From: Bufo bufo
Lineage: Eukaryota; Chordata; Amphibia; Anura; Bufonidae
Direction of reading: 5' to 3'
Length of the DNA: 64,000 bases
Assembly (NCBI RefSeq): GCF_905171765.1
Contig: NC_053397.1
Location: 7,259,677 to 7,323,676 of the forward strand
Shown here piece by piece: positions 1-9,542 of the stretch. The notes under the pieces were generated by a model. That model made no database searches. It worked only from the letters and a program-made list of their open reading frames with translations, and was not told the DNA's origin. How positions within the stretch are numbered: position 1 is the stretch's first letter; each line of letters opens with the position of its first letter. The translations under genes were made by a program, and so were the position numbers.

Positions 1-50
1 TCCGATAGACTCATGAGAAGAACACTGGAGATTGTTGTTTGGTTCTTCAT
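1..50 (-). CDS. Olfactory receptor, 5' end only (copy 1, runs off the left edge)
   Basis: The complement of the first 50 bases starts with ATG at 48-50 and encodes 16 residues, MKNQTTISSVLLMSLS, nearly identical to the N-terminus of the complete receptor at 54073-55029 (MKNQTMISSILLMSLS). An N-glycosylation site (NQT) at residues 3-5 is usual for the extracellular tail of class A olfactory receptors. The rest of the gene lies before the window, so whether it is intact cannot be judged. It would be a seven-helix odorant receptor in olfactory cilia. The upstream flank (51 to about 2820) matches the flank of the second receptor, so the two are tandem paralogues. Confidence 0.85.
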   Translation of the reverse strand, partial: MKNQTTISSVLLMSLS

Positions 51-363
51 TGTTCTAATGTGTTACCTACCAAAGGTTTCCAAATTAATAAAAAAACTGA
101 TGACAACAATGAAACATTAGGAGACATTGATGGAATATAGAATCACGGAGGGTGAATGTATAAAATATCTGATACTAACGTCGTCCTTCATTTTAAAGTC
201 ATTGGTTCTCCCAGGAGCTGAAGCCACAGAAGCCCAGACCTCTGCTCTGCACATCTAGGAATAATGTAATCAGGTCTCAGGATACTCAAATTCATGGTTG
301 TTTATAGTGAAGGATCATACAATTAAATTTTATTTTTAACCAGTGAAGATCCTCAATGTAATC
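51..363. other. 5' flank of OR copy 1, no gene
   Basis: Upstream sequence of the minus-strand receptor, closely matching 55030-55341. Olfactory receptors usually have a non-coding 5' exon and a promoter a few kb upstream; no clear TATA box or splice site could be assigned here. Confidence 0.6.
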
Positions 364-738
364 AAAGGGGTTATTCAGTAAATACTATTGATGACCTATT
401 CTCAGGATAGGTCATTAATATCAGATTACCTGGGGGTGGGGGTGGGTGGCTCCAACACCTGGGAGCCTCGCTGATCAGTTTTTAGGAGAGGTTAGTAGCT
501 CCGTGAGTGAGGTCACCATACATCTGTCACATGGCCTATTTGCAGCTCAGTCCCATTCATGTGGATGCAGCTGAGCTGCAACACCAGGCGAAGCTGCTAT
601 ACAATTTGTGGCGTTGTGCTTGGTGAGCTGCTGGGAGATGGCTGCAGCGGTTCCCTAGAACAGCTGATCAGTGCTGGTGCCCGAACTCGGACCCCCACCG
701 ATGTGATGATGATAACCTATCCTGAGATAACCCCTTTA
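364..738. mobile_element. Small non-autonomous inverted-repeat element (copy 1)
   Basis: The ends are inverted copies: AAAGGGGTTAT at the left and ATAACCCCTTT at the right, with a second matching block inside (GACCTATYCTCAGGATAGG against CCTATCCTGAG). It has no credible reading frame. A matching copy of about 320 bp lies at 55342-55661 at the same place relative to the second receptor. The superfamily cannot be decided from termini alone. Confidence 0.65.
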
Positions 739-1229
739 ATCATTTCCAAGGGAATGCATGGACAGAGCAGTCTTCTTTTGCATTTCCAGTAAATATGAGC
801 CATAAAAGTCAGAAGTTTAGTCCCTTACATGAAATCTGATAGGACTTTAGAAAGCTGCTTTAAAGGTGGTCACGAGCCTCCTACCTAGTGGACGGTGTGT
901 GGCTGCAGAGGTTGTACATATGGTTTGTCTGCCCCGGTCATATCATCTCCTGAATCAAGAGTGTTGGAAGCCAAGAGGGAACGATGTAGTGCAGACTGCC
1001 AACCAGCAGCTAACCAGCCCCTGTGATATCACAGCCCTATAAAAAGTCTCCTCCTGCCCCGTCTCTGCTATTTTTCAGTGAAATTAGTGCCAGGAGAGAC
1101 GTGACGGGCGCTAGGGACAGTGAATAGGAAACACTGGGGCACATTTATTAGGACTCACGTTTTAGACTCCAGTCTTAATAAACCGCTAATCTGGCGGTGG
1201 TTCCACCAGACTTATGAAAAGGCACCTGC

Positions 1230-2524
1230 TTCACTTCAGCCACACTGCAAAGCATGTCCTCCTTAATCTGCAAAGACAGAATAGCGTTCTGCAACATAGC
1301 CTGATATGAGACCTTTCCACCTGTTGGAACTCCACCCTCCACATGTTGGACCAGCTATATGAGCAGAGGAAGGCCATAAATGATTTCTTGATGATGCAGG
1401 CGGACAGGAGCACTTCCCTGTGTAACTTTTAAGTTAGCCAGTGGCAGCTCATGCATGAAACCTGCCATTTGCTCGGGCCCTTTGAGGAAGCCACTTTATT
1501 TGTCAGTCACCAGGACTACAGGATGAATGACGTCATTCCACTCCTTCACATCCTGAAGCAGATGCTGATAAATTTGGCTAGCCAGTGGACAGGAGACATG
1601 GCGCCTACATCTCACAGCCACCTGAGCCCTGTGTTGGCTGAACTGGAGGAGGAGGAGGAAGGACATTCACGCATAAGCAATGTATACAGGAGTGGGTGGT
1701 TTATCTGCACAAGTTACAGGAGAGGAGCAGGAGGAGCTAGAGGGAGATGAAGAAGACCAGGTAGATGTCCTCTACACACCTTGGCAGTATGCAGTGGAGA
1801 TGGAGGCAGGGAGTCCCTCCGAGTCCCTTGCGCAAATGGCCAGATGCATGCCAAGTTGCTTGCGTAGTGACAGCCGTATTATCACCATTCAGCAGAGGGA
1901 TGACTATTGGCTCTACACGATGTTAAAGCCTTGCTACTGCTCCAAAATGGGGGCCTTTTTTACACCAGCTGAGAGGGAGGATAAATTCAACTATTATCGA
2001 GACAGCCTATGTAGCCAGTTAGCCGCTGCCTATGTGCGCCTTTGCCCATCCCCACGAAGGTCTGATCGGGGGGGGGGGGGCCCTCAGTGCTTACGTTCCA
2101 CTGCCATGACTTCTGGGGTGGGTATAGGAGCAGCACCAGTTCCATCAGCAGCAACTGAAGTCTAGAGTCTCTAATGAGCACTTTTCTTTACCCGCCTACT
2201 GAAGAAACCACCCACCAGCAGCAGCAATAAGACGTGGAGCAGAACCTGAACCATACTTGGATGCACTCTGCCACCCCACATCCAAGATCCTACTGGGCAG
2301 CCAAACTGGATTTTTGGCCGCAACTGGCCAAGTTTGCACTGGACAAGCTTTCCTGCCCGGCCAGTAGTGTGGCATCAGAGCAAGTGCTTAGTGTGGCGGG
2401 GGCCATAGTTACCCCAAGGAGAACTCGCCTGTCCACCCAAAATGTGGAGAGACTGACCTTTGTGAAGATGAAGGTGTGGATCAGCCAGGATTTCCACATG
2501 CCAGTTCCTGATACATCAGACTAG
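1230..2524 (+). pseudogene. hAT-family transposase, broken (copy 1)
   Basis: A decayed hAT transposase spread over several frames. A conserved central block (WNSTLHMLDQLYEQRKA) lies near 1330-1380. It is followed by a stretch with DVIPLLHILKQMLINLA near 1530, an acidic run (EEEEE) near 1645, and the C-terminal dimerisation domain at 2290-2500, recognisable from FWPQLAKFALDKLSCPAS and SSVASEQVLSVAG. Stops and frame changes separate the blocks, for example after SLCNF near 1428, so it cannot make transposase. Element ends were not found. It is the paralogue of the block at 55880-57150. Known hAT proteins use this C-terminal domain for oligomerisation; the catalytic DDE residues are not intact here. 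Confidence 0.8.
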
Positions 2525-2890
2525 ATCACTCTGGGTGCCACACCCAAACTTTGTGAAAAGCGACCCGTTTCTTCTGGCCACATGCTTCAGCCACTATTCT
2601 AATGCTGCCTGATGCCACACACCTGCTGTCTCTGCTGCCATGTTCTCCTACTGTCACCCACCATCTTGTACTGTTACTGCCACTACTGTTGCCCCCCACC
2701 CTGTGACTGACCACTATGTTGGATCCTCATGCGTTTGCCATCCTCACCACTGTATGACAGGGCCACATTTGGCCTTGTTGACATCACCATATATTTTACC
2801 CTTCTTCTGATCTGTCAGAAGACTTCTGGTAACCAGGGAAAAATGGGGGGGGGGGAGGGTGTACCACCTTTAAAGTGGCGAACCTTAATA
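2525..2890. other. Post-hAT sequence, no gene
   Basis: The part to about 2820 continues the duplicated block, perhaps the hAT 3' non-coding end. The rest is unique, with a G-run at 2847-2856. No supported gene. Confidence 0.5.
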
Positions 2891-3050
2891 TCGGAGCGAT
2901 ATGCCAAATGCTGGACTCCCAGCAGGTAAGTTAAATTGTAATTATCGGCGTGGTATGCCAACCTCTGGACTCCCAGCGGGCAAGTTAACCGTAATCATCG
3001 GAGCAGTATGCCAACCGCTGGACTCCCAGCAGGCAAGTTCGCCATCTGCT
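2891..3050. repeat. Three imperfect tandem repeats of about 54 bp
   Basis: Units begin at 2891, 2945 and 2998. Each has the form TCGG-(5-7 bases)-TATGCCAA-CTGGACTCCCAGC followed by a pyrimidine-poor AGTT segment. The first unit contains CAGGTAAGT, which matches a vertebrate splice donor; the other two have GCAAGTT at that place. Confidence 0.75.
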
Positions 3051-3241
3051 ACCACCATATCTTTGCTGTACTCAAATGCCGCCACGGAGGAGACCCGTTC
3101 TCCCAATGGGGCTCCGACCACCACCCAGCAGAACTGGGTCTGTTTAAACCCTTCCTACAGGCCGGAAAAGGAATTGTCCCGACTAACATCCAAGAGGAAG
3201 ACGCCATCAGGTCTCATTAAAAACCCAAGGCCAATAAGATA

Positions 3242-3910
3242 ATGGGTTGCATCAAAAGGGGCAGAGATGCCTGTGGCGAGAACATAGTCCTACCACTTTA
3301 CACATCACTAGTCAGACCACACATGGAGGACTGTGTACAGTTCTGGGCTCATGTGAACAAGGCAGACATAGCAGAGCTGGAGAGGGTTCAGAGGAGGGCA
3401 ACTAAAGTAATAGCTGGAATGGGGGGGCTACAGGACCCTGAAAGATTATCAGCATTAGGGTTATTCACTTTAGAAAAAAGATGACTGAGGGGAGATCTAA
3501 TAACTATGTATAAATATATCAGGGGTCAGTACAGAGATCTATCCCATCATCTATTTATCTCCAGGACTGTGACTGTGATGAGGGGACATCCTCTGCGTTT
3601 GGAGGAAAGAAGGTTTGTACACAAAGTTAGAAGAGGACTCTTTACTGTAAGAGCAGTGAGACTATGGACTCTTTACTGTAAGAGCAGTGAGACTATGGAC
3701 TCTTTACGGTAAGAGCAGTGAGACTATGGACTCTTTACTGTAAGAGCAGTGAGACTATGGACTCTTTACTGTAAGAGCAGTGAGACTATGGAACTCTCTG
3801 CCTGAGGAGGTGGTGATGGTGAGTTCACTATAAGAGTTCAGGAGGGGTCTGGAATCCCTGGATGTATTTCTGGAGTGTAACAATATTACAGGCTATAGCT
3901 ACTAGAGAGG
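3242..3910 (+). pseudogene. LINE (CR1/L2/Rex1-like) 3' end, 5'-truncated
   Basis: Translation gives the typical C-terminal tail of a non-LTR reverse transcriptase: LPLYTSLVRPHMEDCVQFWA, then ELERVQRRATKVIAG and SALGLFTLEKR, a TGA at about 3482, and LRGDLITMYKYIRG in the same frame. After the internal tandem repeat the frame picks up again as a LWNSLPEEVV-like segment near 3790. Only the C-terminal part is present; the endonuclease and the catalytic RT motifs are missing, as in most LINE insertions. The clade assignment within CR1/L2/Rex1 is by general resemblance only. Confidence 0.75.
3635..3789. repeat. Five copies of a 31-bp tandem repeat inside the LINE frame
   Basis: The unit GGACTCTTTACTGTAAGAG (then CAGTGAGACTAT) is repeated exactly five times, with one T-to-G change in the third copy. 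As 31 is not a multiple of three, each unit shifts the reading frame. It expanded from one ancestral copy of the LINE tail. Confidence 0.95.
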
Positions 3911-4274
3911 GGTCGTTGATCCAGAGGACTGTCACCACTACACTATATAGCTGCATCTTCTAGATAACGGTGACGAACTAATTCATCTAGCAGCCGGCTC
4001 ACTGCGCACAGTGCTTCTACTTCCGGCGGCTGCTACATGAATTATCCAACCGGTTCCAGGTAGGGGAACCGTAAAGTGGCAGGCGCAGCACTATGAAGTG
4101 CCTTTTGTGCTGTGGCATTAGAAGAATATTGATATCTCTGACTTTTAGTCTAACCAGACTGTCTGTTACTCTGTAATTCCTCTAGCGCCGTTTTATGGAA
4201 ACAGTAGGTTTAAAGAGCACACCAAATGCTTGAAATAACTTCTTTATTAACTTCAACTTTTCTTCATATATAAC
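3911..4274. other. Unassigned flank of gypsy-1
   Basis: No gene seen. On the complement it contains AATAAA followed by a GT-rich stretch near 4215-4245, resembling an LTR polyadenylation region, possibly part of the retroviral sequence that resumes at 9543 on the other side of gypsy-1. Confidence 0.35.
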
Positions 4275-4730
4275 TGTCATGGTCTTACCTGCTTGCTGCT
4301 CTCCTTCGTTTGACATGTGCTGGCGGCCATCTTGGGTCCTGGGTTTCTTGTAGCCTTCCACCCTGCGGCTCCTCCTTCCCCTGGGAGGAGCTGGATGCCT
4401 AGCTCATATATATAGGAGGTCTGTGGCTTCAGTTCCTTGCTTGGTCCTCTTGTGTTCACATGCTTCTAAGACTGCTGCTGCTTCTGGTTCCTGATCCTGG
4501 CTTCGTCTGACTACCCTGCTGGTTCCTGATCCTGGCTTCGTCTGACTACCCTGCTGGTTCCTGATCCTGGCTTCGTCTGACTACCCTGCTGGTTCCTGAC
4601 CTCTGGCTTCGCAAAGACTCTGCTCGGTTTCACCATCCGTTTGGACTTTTGCTTTACAGCTTTATTTTCAATAAAGCCTTCTTATTTTCACTTATCTCTT
4701 GTTGTACGTCTGGTTCATGGTTCCGTGACA
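4275..4730 (+). repeat. gypsy-1 5' LTR
   Basis: It carries a TATA box (CATATATATAGG, 4405-4415), a predicted RNA start about 30 bases later near 4437-4439, and an AATAAA at about 4670. Between them lie three exact 35-bp tandem units from 4486 to 4590 (start GGTTCCTGATCCTGGC) plus a partial fourth. Confidence 0.95.
4405..4415 (+). promoter_or_regulatory. TATA box of gypsy-1 5' LTR
   Basis: ATATATATA lies 30-32 bases upstream of GCTTGGTCCT (4439-4448), the segment complementary to the leader at 4733-4742. The spacing is that of a TATA-driven start. Confidence 0.7.
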
Positions 4731-4732
4731 TT

Positions 4733-4742
4733 AGGACCAAGC
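4733..4742 (+). promoter_or_regulatory. Putative self-priming primer-binding site of gypsy-1
   Basis: AGGACCAAGC starts two bases after the 5' LTR and is the exact reverse complement of GCTTGGTCCT at 4439-4448, the predicted 5' end of the RNA. It has no TGG, so it does not look like a tRNA 3'-end match. Self-priming from the RNA 5' end is known for Tf1 and has been proposed for related vertebrate chromoviruses of the sushi group; its use here is inferred. Confidence 0.7.
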
Positions 4743-4743
4743 C

Positions 4744-7700
4744 ATGAATTCTGACGGTACAGGGCCATCCTCGCTACCCACGCTGGTTGCCAGACTTGAT
4801 CAGCAGGATCACCTGTTGGGTCGGTTCGCTGTGGCGTTGCAAACCCTGCTTGAACGCACGGCTCATTTCGCTCCCGTTGCCGATGGGTCGGTTGTCGCTC
4901 CTGGGCTCGCTCCTACTGCCGCTCCGGTTGTTGCGCCAGAGTCTACCCCGACACCTGTTGTTGCGCCTGCGGTGTTTCGGGGTATGACCGGTTCTGCCCC
5001 TCTTCCACAGCGCTTTGGGGGAGAGCCAACTCAGTGCCGAGGTTTCCTTAACCAGGTGGGCATTTATTTCGAGTTGCTGCCACATGCCTTTCCTACTGAG
5101 AGATCAAAGGTGGGCTTCTTGATCTCGCTGCTCTCGGACAAGGCCTTGGCCTGGGCCAGCCCTTTATGGGAGAACAACAATCCGGTGGTTGCCGAGTTTT
5201 CCGGTTTTGTTGCTTCTCTCCGGAAGGTATTCGATGTGCCGGCTCGTGCTGCCTCTGCTGCGAAGCTCCTTATGTCCATCAGACAGGGTTCACGATCCGT
5301 AGCTGAATACGCCATTGAGTTTCGTACCCTGGCAGCAGAGGTGGGCTGGAATAATGAGGCTCTGGTCGCTGCTTTCTCTCATGGTCTCTCGGATGCCTTG
5401 AAGGATGAGGTTGCAGCTAAGGACCTACCAGTTGAGCTCGAGTCTCTTATTTCTTTCCTGATTTTGATTGACACCAGACTCAGGGAGAGACCTTCCTTTA
5501 AGGAGAACCTGCGGAGGTCTTCTAACAGATTGGTGCCTACGTTTGCTGTCCCACCCGTGCCTCCCTCTCCTCCCACGCCTCCTGGGGATGACTTGTCTGG
5601 GGGTGAACCCATGCAGCTGGAGTTTGCTCGCCTGTCCGAGGGGGAGAGGGCACTCCGGAGACGCGAGGGCCGATGCATGTACTGTGGTCTCGGTGGGCAT
5701 TTTCGGTTGGCATGTCCGAACCGTCCGGGAAACGCTCGTACCCTGAGATCCTGTCGGGGGCAGATCTTGGGTGGAGTCTCCTCGTCCCCGGTTTCCCGTG
5801 TTGACAAACCACTGATCACTGTTGTCCTCTCCTGGGTCGGGGGCTCGGTGACGACCCAGGCGTTGGTGGACTCTGGTGCTGGTGGTTTGTTCATTGATAG
5901 TGTGTTCGCTGCCGCCAATTCCATTCCTCTGCAGGCTCGAGGTTCCCCACTGGCTCTTGAGGCGATAGACGGCAGACCCCTTCTGCCGCCACACGTGACT
6001 CATGAGACCCTTCCAGTGGGGATAGCCATTGGTGCCGTTCACAGAGAGTCGGTCTGCCTCCAGGTTATTTCGTCTCCACACTACTCGGTGGTCTTGGGGT
6101 ACCCCTGGCTCCAGAAGCATAATCCGACTTTCGATTGGAGATCGGTCGAGATCCTCTCGTGGTCACCGCAGTGTGGGGCTAGTTGCATCCATGGGTCTGT
6201 CAAGTTGCTGTGTACTTCCTCGGACTCTCTGTTGCCTCCTGAATACGAGGAGTACCGGGATGTATTCGATAAGGTGCGCGCGGTTGCCCTACCTCCGCAC
6301 CGCCCATACGATTGTGCCATAGAGTTACAATCTGGTGCCGTTCCTCCTCGTGGCAAAGTCTATCCACTGTCGGTAGCGGAGAATGAGGCCATGGAGGAGT
6401 ACGTGAGGGAGGCGCTTTCACGCGGACACATTCGCAAATCTTCGTCCCCGGCAGGGGCTGGATTTTTCTTTGTGAAAAAGAAGGGCGGTGAGTTGAGGCC
6501 TTGCATCGATTACAGGGGTCTCAATCGCATCACGATCAAGAACGCTTACCCGATACCCTTGATTTCCGAGCTGTTCGATCGCCTTAAAGGGGCCACGGTC
6601 TTTACCAAACTCGACCTGAGGGCGGCATATAACCTGGTAAGGATCAAGGCGGGCGATGAGTGGAAGACCGCGTTTAACACCAGGACCGGTCATTACGAAT
6701 CCTTGGTTATGCCCTTTGGGTTGTGCAATGCGCCCGCAGTCTTTCAGGAATTCATCAACGATGTTTTCCGTGACCTGTTGCAGCAGTGTGTGGTAGTCTA
6801 TTTGGATGACATCTTGGTATATTCTGAATCCATGGAGGCCCACATTCTGGATGTCAGACGAGTGTTGCAACGGTTACGAGAGAACAAGCTGTTCGGTAAG
6901 CTTGAGAAATGCGAATTTCACCGATCCCAGGTAACCTTCTTAGGTTACATCATTTCCGCTGAGGGGTTCTCCATGGATCCTGAGAAGGTTTCGGCTGTCT
7001 TACAGTGGCCCCAGCCCAGTGGTCTTCGTTCCCTGCAGCGCTTTTTGGGCTTCGCCAATTATTATCGGAAGTTCATCAGGGACTTTTCCATGCTGGCCAA
7101 GCCTCTCACGGATCTGACCAGGAAGGGCAGTAATTCCCAGGTCTGGCCGCTCGAGGCCATCCGAGCTTTTGAGGCCCTAAAGTCCGCCTTTGTGTCGGCT
7201 CCGATTCTGTCGCATCCCAACCCTGGGTTGCCCTTTGTCCTCGAGGTGGACGCGTCTGAGACGGGAGTAGGCGCCCTTCTGTCTCAGCGTAGAACACCAG
7301 AGGGTCCTCTGCTTCCTTGTGGGTTTTACTCCCGGAAACTGTCTTCCGCGGAGTGCAACTATCAGATTGGTGACAGGGAGTTATTGGCCATCGTGCAGGC
7401 CCTTAAAGAATGGAGGCACTTGCTCGAGGGTTCGGTGGTTCCGGTTCTCATCCTGACGGACCACAAGAATCTGACCTACCTTTCTGAGGCCAAGAGATTG
7501 ACACCACGTCAGGCCAGATGGGCTCTGTTCTTGTCACGTTTTAATTACGTGGTCTCCTACCTACCCGGTTCCAAGAACATCAGGGCGGATGCCTTATCAC
7601 GGCAGTACTCCGAGCTGTCCAGGGAGGAGTCGATTCCGACTTCGGTCATACCTCCGAATCAGATCCTGGCCGCCATTCGCACCAGCCTGACCTCTCCCCT

Positions 7701-9075
7701 GGGTGAGCAGATTTTGGCGGCTCAATCTGGTGCTCCCTCTGGGAGACCCAACGGCAGATGTTTTGTGCCTGAGGAGTTGCGCACTCGGTTGTTGCGAACC
7801 TACCATAACTCCAAGACCGCGGGGCATCCTGGAAAGAATCAGCTGTCCTGGGCTGTTTCACGTCTGTTCTGGTGGCCTTCCCTACGTTCCGACATCGCCG
7901 CATATGTAGCGGCATGCTCCGTTTGTGCCCAGAGTAAGTCCCATCGGCACCTTCCGTTGGGCCTTCTGCAACCCATAGCCACCGGGGAGCGCCCATGGTC
8001 ACACCTGGGGATGGATTTCATTGTGGACCTCCCTGCATCCCGAGGCCATACGGTCATTCTCATGATTGTGGATCGGTTTTCCAAAATGTGCCACTGTGTT
8101 CCTCTCAAGAAGTTACCCTCTGCACAAGAGTTGGCCACGATTTTTGCCAGGGAGGTCTTCCGGTTGCACGGTTTGCCTAAGGAGATTGTGTCGGATCGGG
8201 GGAGTCAGTTTGTGTCCAGGTTCTGGCGCGCCTTTTGCTCCCAGTTGGGGATTCATCTCTCCTTCTCCTCAGCCTACCACCCTCAGTCCAATGGGGCCGC
8301 AGAACGATCCAATCAGGCCTTGGAGCAATTCCTTCGTTGCTATGTCTCCGATCACCAAGACAATTGGGTTGACCTCCTGCCTTGGGCTGAGTTTGCCAGG
8401 AACACGGCGGTGAACTCTTCCTCTGGGACGTCTCCCTTCATGGCCAATTATGGGTTCCAACCTGCCGTGTTACCGGAGGTATTCTCTCCCCAGGATATTC
8501 CGGCTGTGGAGGATCACCTTTCCGTCCTACGTGCTTCTTGGGTACAGATCCAGAAGTCCCTTGAGGTCTCTGCGCAGCGCCAGAGATTCCAGGCTGATCG
8601 CAGACGAGCGCCTGCTCCTTCCTACCAGGTCGGAGACCGTGTATGGTTGTCCACCCGCAACCTCAACCTTCGAGTGCCCACTCCCAAGCTGGCGCCTCGC
8701 TTTGTTGGTCCCTTCCGAGTGCTTCGCAGGGTAAACCCGGTAGCCTATGCCCTTGCGCTTCCTCCTGGCATGCGGATCTCCAACGTGTTTCATGTCTCCC
8801 TGTTGAAGCCACTGGTGTGTAATCGTTTCACTTCCTCGGTTCCTCGGCCTCGTCCGGTCCAAGTGGGCAATCGTGAGGAATATGAGGTGAGCAATATCCT
8901 GGACTCACGCCTGGTCCGCGGTCGGTTGCAGTTTTTGGTCCATTGGCGTGGTTATGGTCCAGAGGAGCGTTCCTGGGTTCCCTCCGCAGATGTCCATGCT
9001 CCTGCCTTGCTCCGAGCCTTCCACGCACGCTTCCCTCGGAAACCGTTTTGTGCTCCGCGGAGGAGGGGCCCTTGA
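4744..9075 (+). CDS. Gag-Pol polyprotein of chromovirus gypsy-1, intact, 1443 aa
   Basis: A single frame starts at the first ATG after the LTR. In order: Gag capsid-like region (about residues 80-235); CCHC knuckle CMYCGLGGHFRLACP (about 311-325); aspartic protease ALVDSGAGG with D at 376; reverse transcriptase with YLDD at 686-689; RNase H with DASETGVGALLSQ (from 836) and TDHKNL (about 905); integrase with the HHCC finger (H at 1021, then CSVCAQ); catalytic D1091, D1151 and E1187, giving the expected D-D-35-E spacing; GPF-type C-terminal region; and a chromodomain at about 1380-1418 (YEVSNILDSR, FLVHWRGYGPEERSWVP). Gag and Pol are fused in one frame without a frameshift or stop. All catalytic motifs are present. 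Chromodomains usually target integration to marked chromatin. Confidence 0.96.
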   Translation: MNSDGTGPSSLPTLVARLDQQDHLLGRFAVALQTLLERTAHFAPVADGSVVAPGLAPTAAPVVAPESTPTPVVAPAVFRGMTGSAPLPQRFGGEPTQCRGFLNQVGIYFELLPHAFPTERSKVGFLISLLSDKALAWASPLWENNNPVVAEFSGFVASLRKVFDVPARAASAAKLLMSIRQGSRSVAEYAIEFRTLAAEVGWNNEALVAAFSHGLSDALKDEVAAKDLPVELESLISFLILIDTRLRERPSFKENLRRSSNRLVPTFAVPPVPPSPPTPPGDDLSGGEPMQLEFARLSEGERALRRREGRCMYCGLGGHFRLACPNRPGNARTLRSCRGQILGGVSSSPVSRVDKPLITVVLSWVGGSVTTQALVDSGAGGLFIDSVFAAANSIPLQARGSPLALEAIDGRPLLPPHVTHETLPVGIAIGAVHRESVCLQVISSPHYSVVLGYPWLQKHNPTFDWRSVEILSWSPQCGASCIHGSVKLLCTSSDSLLPPEYEEYRDVFDKVRAVALPPHRPYDCAIELQSGAVPPRGKVYPLSVAENEAMEEYVREALSRGHIRKSSSPAGAGFFFVKKKGGELRPCIDYRGLNRITIKNAYPIPLISELFDRLKGATVFTKLDLRAAYNLVRIKAGDEWKTAFNTRTGHYESLVMPFGLCNAPAVFQEFINDVFRDLLQQCVVVYLDDILVYSESMEAHILDVRRVLQRLRENKLFGKLEKCEFHRSQVTFLGYIISAEGFSMDPEKVSAVLQWPQPSGLRSLQRFLGFANYYRKFIRDFSMLAKPLTDLTRKGSNSQVWPLEAIRAFEALKSAFVSAPILSHPNPGLPFVLEVDASETGVGALLSQRRTPEGPLLPCGFYSRKLSSAECNYQIGDRELLAIVQALKEWRHLLEGSVVPVLILTDHKNLTYLSEAKRLTPRQARWALFLSRFNYVVSYLPGSKNIRADALSRQYSELSREESIPTSVIPPNQILAAIRTSLTSPLGEQILAAQSGAPSGRPNGRCFVPEELRTRLLRTYHNSKTAGHPGKNQLSWAVSRLFWWPSLRSDIAAYVAACSVCAQSKSHRHLPLGLLQPIATGERPWSHLGMDFIVDLPASRGHTVILMIVDRFSKMCHCVPLKKLPSAQELATIFAREVFRLHGLPKEIVSDRGSQFVSRFWRAFCSQLGIHLSFSSAYHPQSNGAAERSNQALEQFLRCYVSDHQDNWVDLLPWAEFARNTAVNSSSGTSPFMANYGFQPAVLPEVFSPQDIPAVEDHLSVLRASWVQIQKSLEVSAQRQRFQADRRRAPAPSYQVGDRVWLSTRNLNLRVPTPKLAPRFVGPFRVLRRVNPVAYALALPPGMRISNVFHVSLLKPLVCNRFTSSVPRPRPVQVGNREEYEVSNILDSRLVRGRLQFLVHWRGYGPEERSWVPSADVHAPALLRAFHARFPRKPFCAPRRRGP

Positions 9076-9086
9076 GGGGGAGGTAC
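9072..9086 (+). promoter_or_regulatory. Polypurine tract of gypsy-1
   Basis: TTGAGGGGGAGGTAC lies directly before the 3' LTR and overlaps the TGA stop of Gag-Pol. This is the usual plus-strand primer position. Confidence 0.8.
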
Positions 9087-9542
9087 TGTCATGGTCTTAC
9101 CTGCTTGCTGCTCTCCTTCGTTTGACATGTGCTGGCGGCCATCTTGGGTCCTGGGTTTCTTGTAGCCTTCCACCCTGCGGCTCCTCCTTCCCCTGGGAGG
9201 AGCTGGATGCCTAGCTCATATATATAGGAGGTCTGTGGCTTCAGTTCCTTGCTTGGTCCTCTTGTGTTCACATGCTTCTAAGACTGCTGCTGCTTCTGGT
9301 TCCTGATCCTGGCTTCGTCTGACTACCCTGCTGGTTCCTGATCCTGGCTTCGTCTGACTACCCTGCTGGTTCCTGATCCTGGCTTCGTCTGACTACCCTG
9401 CTGGTTCCTGACCTCTGGCTTCGCAAAGACTCTGCTCGGTTTCACCATCCGTTTGGACTTTTGCTTTACAGCTTTATTTTCAATAAAGCCTTCTTATTTT
9501 CACTTATCTCTTGTTGTACGTCTGGTTCATGGTTCCGTGACA
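9087..9542 (+). repeat. gypsy-1 3' LTR
   Basis: Same length as the 5' LTR and no difference noted on reading, including the three 35-bp units. It ends GTGACA and is followed by the target duplication ATAAC. Confidence 0.95.

Larger units (their letters stand above)
1..2820. repeat. Segmental duplication, copy 1
   Basis: Bases 1 to about 2820 align in the same orientation with 54979 to about 57430: receptor 5' end, upstream flank, small inverted-repeat element, hAT transposase and the downstream stretch ending at the shared TTCTGATCTGTCA. Copy 1 has about 370 extra bases near 913-1283. Copy 2 has about 44 extra bases near 55689. Similarity is lost abruptly after about 2820. The hAT and the small element are in both copies, so their insertion preceded the duplication. 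Confidence 0.9.
4275..9542 (+). mobile_element. gypsy-1: complete, young Ty3/gypsy chromovirus
   Basis: The element has two 456-bp LTRs (4275-4730 and 9087-9542) that I read as identical, each TGTCAT...GTGACA. The target duplication ATAAC is perfect (4270-4274 and 9543-9547). One long Gag-Pol frame fills the interior with only 13 bases of leader. A purine tract (GAGGGGGAGGTAC) precedes the 3' LTR. Domain order Gag-PR-RT-RH-IN-chromodomain marks it as a chromovirus. Identical LTRs and an open frame mean a very recent insertion that may be mobile. It sits in older retroviral or LTR-like sequence. Confidence 0.97.

Noticed and set aside
1987..2181. Minus-strand frame in the hAT remnant
   Set aside because: Antisense shadow of the decayed transposase.
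4277..4459. Identical minus frames in both gypsy-1 LTRs
   Set aside because: They are in the LTR promoter region and exist twice only because the LTRs are identical.
4731..4743. tRNA primer-binding site for gypsy-1
   Set aside because: No TGG start or tRNA 3'-end match; the LTR-complementary 10-mer is a better explanation.
5425..6120. Long minus-strand frame antisense to gypsy-1 Gag
   Set aside because: Shadow of the GC-rich sense frame; no domain and overlapping a confirmed gene.
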